From: Acidobacteriota bacterium
GTDB taxonomy: Bacteria > Acidobacteriota > Blastocatellia > Pyrinomonadales > Pyrinomonadaceae
Direction: 5' to 3'
Length of the DNA stretch: 6,649 bases
NCBI GenBank assembly: GCA_019247865.1
Contig: JAFBAJ010000187.1
Span: 1 to 6,649 of the forward strand
The notes below the pieces were generated by a model, which ran no database searches, had not been told where the DNA came from, and saw only the letters and a program-made list of their open reading frames with translations. Every line of letters starts with the position of its first letter. Position 1 is the stretch's first letter. The translations under genes were made by a program, and so were the position numbers. Below are positions 4,516-6,649 of this stretch, in pieces.

Positions 4516-6489
4516 ATGAATAATCGTCACCGAACAGTTCTGCCGCTCATGATCTTCGTGCTTTTGACGCTCTTCGTCGGCGCGGAGAGCGCGAGGGCGC
4601 AGAGCGCGCCCACCGTGCGTCTCGTCCTGCCCGAAAGATTTCGCGTCCTGACGGGACAATACTTCGACCTGCGCTGTGAAGCCGAAGGGTTATCCAGCCC
4701 CAAAGCGCGCGTGCAGCTCAGCGTGCTCAATGAAAATGGAAGCGAGGCGCTGAACTACACAGGAGCTTTGGAGGCGACCAGCGACAACGACAACAACCCG
4801 AACAACATCGACCGCGCGTGGACTTATCGGAAAGTAAACTTCCAGACGCCGGGCCTTAAGACCATTCAGGCCATCGTCGTTGACGGCCATCATATCTACG
4901 GCGTCGCGACTCAAATCAGCGTGCAGGACTTCAACCTGCAGGCGCAGAAGAGCATCATCCTCTTTCTCGGCGACGCGATGGGCACGGCTTACAGGGACGC
5001 CAGCCGCATCGTCGCGCAGAGCACGGCCGGGCGTTTCCGCGAAGGCTGGTTTGATGAGCTGCAACAGATGGACCAAATGCCCGTCACGGGCATGAGCATG
5101 ACCTACTCACTCGATAACATCGTGCCGGATTCGGCCAACACGGGCTCTGCGTGGACGACCGGCAACAAGACCATCAACGGCGCGTTGAACGTCTTCCCGG
5201 ATAACAACGATTTTCGCTACTCAGCCCAGAACCAGCAGGCCACCAAGCAGTACGCGCTCGATAATCCGCGTGTCGAAACCCTGTGGCAATACCTCAGACG
5301 CCGCTACGGCTACAAGACGGGCATCGTCACGACCTCGGACATCACAGACGCCACTCCCGCCGCCGAAGGCGCGCACACGATCACGCGCAACCTCTTGAAA
5401 GAGATCGCGCGCCAGTACGTTGACGGGACGGTCACGCAGGGCACGCAGTTCGACGTGATGCTGGGCGGAGGACTGGAAAATTTCAATGCCCGCACGGCGG
5501 CTAACAGCGGCGACACGCGAAACCTGTTGACCGAGCTGACCAACGCAGGCTTTACCTCGGTGGCGAACCGCACGCAATTGAACGCCGTCAGCGAAGCCAA
5601 CCCGCCGTCCAGGCTCGTCGGCCTCTTCCGCACCTCGAACATGAATGTCGCTTACGACAAGCTCAACCTGACTCGCCCCGCGGACGAGCCCGCGCCTGAT
5701 TTCGGCGGCTTTACGGATCAGCCGTTTCTGGACGAGATGACGCGCAAGGCGATAGCGGTGCTGCACAAAGGCAACGCGCCGTTTATCCTGATGGTCGAAG
5801 GCGCTTCGATTGACAAGCAATCGCACCCGAACTACGCCGCAGGCCAAATCTGGGACAACATAGAATTCGACAAAGCCGTTGGCGTCGGACGCGCTTACCT
5901 CAACACCAGCGCCAACAGCCGCGCCAACACGCTCGTCCTGTGCACGGCCGACCACGACCAATCAATGAGCATCATCGGCGCGGTCGATACGCAGGTCACA
6001 AACGCCGTGCAGAACGTTTACGCGACGCTGCCCTACCCGAATGCCAATCGCGGCCAGGGCAACATCGGCGTCGAAAACCGTGTCGGCGAAACGTCAGGGT
6101 TTCCTGATTATCAAGACGCCAACAGCGACCGTTATCCTGAGAACACCAATCGCGTCAGACTCAAGGTCGGCTATCGGACGGGCGATCACACGGGATCGTC
6201 CGTTCCGGTCACGGCGGAAGGCGCGGGCGCGCTCCTGTTCTACGGCTACTACGACCAGACGGACATCTTCTTCAAGATGGCGAGGGCGCTGACTTTGAAC
6301 ACGCAGGCGCTGGACAACGCGCTCGATTACAAACGCAGCGTGGACGTGCCGTATTTCACGCCGGCCATACAACTGCGCGAGAAGCCCGGAGAGGTTGAGA
6401 TTCAACTGAAGAATGGCCCGCTCGTCAAACCGCGCCTGTTGACAGACGCAGATGGCTGCGGCGATGAAGAGCAATCCTCTAAGCCTTAG
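4516..6489 (+). CDS. phoA: Secreted alkaline phosphatase, PhoA family, with extra N-terminal domain
   Basis: A 657-residue exported phosphomonoesterase. A Sec signal peptide is visible: basic MNNRHR, hydrophobic core about 8-22, and ARA|Q cleavage after residue 28. Residues about 32-138 form a beta-rich, Ig-like-looking domain absent from E. coli PhoA, with an Asp/Asn-rich loop at 90-99. The PhoA catalytic domain then shows ILFLGDAMG (148-156, D153), the nucleophile in PDSA (Ser206), DATPAA (278-283) with R291 at the spacing of E. coli Arg166, VEGASIDKQSH (427-437: E428, D433, H437), TADHD (477-481: D479, H480) and GDHTG (556-560: H558). These match the E. coli zinc and magnesium ligands one for one, including the Asp/Lys pair (D278, K434), so the enzyme should be active and release phosphate from organic esters outside the cytoplasm. 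The GDGMG motif reads GDAMG. About 36 extra residues lie between H480 and H558, and about 60 extra at the C-terminus. No sorting signal or anchor is visible. It has only three cysteines in the mature protein (54, 476, 648). A terminator follows directly, so it is probably monocistronic. Confidence 0.95.
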   Translation: MNNRHRTVLPLMIFVLLTLFVGAESARAQSAPTVRLVLPERFRVLTGQYFDLRCEAEGLSSPKARVQLSVLNENGSEALNYTGALEATSDNDNNPNNIDRAWTYRKVNFQTPGLKTIQAIVVDGHHIYGVATQISVQDFNLQAQKSIILFLGDAMGTAYRDASRIVAQSTAGRFREGWFDELQQMDQMPVTGMSMTYSLDNIVPDSANTGSAWTTGNKTINGALNVFPDNNDFRYSAQNQQATKQYALDNPRVETLWQYLRRRYGYKTGIVTTSDITDATPAAEGAHTITRNLLKEIARQYVDGTVTQGTQFDVMLGGGLENFNARTAANSGDTRNLLTELTNAGFTSVANRTQLNAVSEANPPSRLVGLFRTSNMNVAYDKLNLTRPADEPAPDFGGFTDQPFLDEMTRKAIAVLHKGNAPFILMVEGASIDKQSHPNYAAGQIWDNIEFDKAVGVGRAYLNTSANSRANTLVLCTADHDQSMSIIGAVDTQVTNAVQNVYATLPYPNANRGQGNIGVENRVGETSGFPDYQDANSDRYPENTNRVRLKVGYRTGDHTGSSVPVTAEGAGALLFYGYYDQTDIFFKMARALTLNTQALDNALDYKRSVDVPYFTPAIQLREKPGEVEIQLKNGPLVKPRLLTDADGCGDEEQSSKP

Positions 6490-6543
6490 AGATCATTCTT
6501 TCCCGCACGGATGGCGGAATGGGCCGGCAACCCAAAACTTGAG

Positions 6544-6580
6544 AGCTGCGGTTGGAGCAACTCAACCGCAGCTTTTTTTT
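6544..6580 (+). terminator. Rho-independent terminator of the alkaline phosphatase gene
   Basis: AGCTGCGGTTG (6544-6554) pairs perfectly with CAACCGCAGCT (6563-6573) across an 8-nt loop. The 11-bp stem is followed by an unbroken T run to 6580. It begins 55 bp after the stop codon at 6489. On the opposite strand the hairpin is followed only by a weak T-containing stretch, so it mainly serves the plus strand, although it could also slow transcription arriving from the right. Confidence 0.93.
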
Positions 6581-6581
6581 A

Positions 6582-6649
6582 TCAACTTTCGGCCGGATGG
6601 CTATGGCTCAGGCGATACTCTTCGATCTCTTTCTTCTTTTCCAGCCCCA
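6582..6649 (-). CDS. C-terminal end of an unidentified minus-strand gene (5' part beyond the window)
   Basis: In one minus-strand frame the last 68 bp read GLEKKKEIEEYRLSHSHPAES and then stop (TGA at 6584-6582). The Lys/Glu-rich run with purine-rich codons looks like a real helical C-terminus, and the stop falls 1 bp beyond the terminator T run, a typical convergent arrangement. The other two minus frames stop inside the segment. With 21 residues no family can be named, and coding status is only likely. Confidence 0.5.
   Translation of the reverse strand, partial: GLEKKKEIEEYRLSHSHPAES

Noticed and set aside
5221..5961. 246-residue minus-strand frame inside the alkaline phosphatase gene
   Set aside because: It is antisense to the catalytic core; Val/Arg/Ala-rich composition and no motifs.
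6597..6649. Possible start of a plus-strand gene (ATG at 6597, open to the edge)
   Set aside because: No good ribosome site or promoter after the terminator, and the opposite strand reads as a more protein-like C-terminus.

Overview
The window is a chromosomal segment from a GC-rich bacterium. It holds phosphate-handling genes of several unrelated folds and no mobile elements, RNA genes or CRISPR. The secreted PhoA-type alkaline phosphatase has a Sec signal peptide, and the other families are typical of free-living Gram-negative soil bacteria. I cannot name the phylum with confidence. An Acidobacteriota-like origin is a guess from gene style only.

Left half, minus strand (3235 down to 1): three co-directional genes read as one transcription unit. 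A PPP-type metallophosphatase comes first (3235-2543). After 78 bp comes a long Ppx/GppA phosphatase with a C-terminal HD domain (2464-893). After only 6 bp comes a CHAD-domain protein (886 to the window edge, 3' end missing). The CHAD gene is easily missed because it runs off the window. A candidate extended -10 promoter for the unit lies at 3299-3327.

Middle: a 135-bp divergent intergenic region separates this unit from a plus-strand SixA-type histidine phosphatase (3371-3859). The next gene converges on it: a small membrane protein with an N-terminal zinc ribbon (4371-3886, minus strand), of unknown function. A short stem-loop overlaps both stop codons at the convergence.

Right half: a second divergent region (4372-4515) carries a 9-bp perfect inverted repeat. 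It leads into a large secreted alkaline phosphatase (4516-6489) with an extra N-terminal beta-rich domain. A textbook intrinsic terminator follows (6544-6580). The last 68 bp probably hold the C-terminal end of a minus-strand gene.

Together: Ppx hydrolyses polyphosphate and/or pppGpp, CHAD proteins bind polyphosphate, the metallophosphatase probably cleaves (di)nucleoside polyphosphates or phosphoesters, SixA removes phosphate from phosphohistidine, and PhoA releases phosphate outside the cytoplasm. Shared control of all of them is inference. The firmest link is the ppx-CHAD pair. No individual gene is outside known families except the zinc-ribbon membrane protein.
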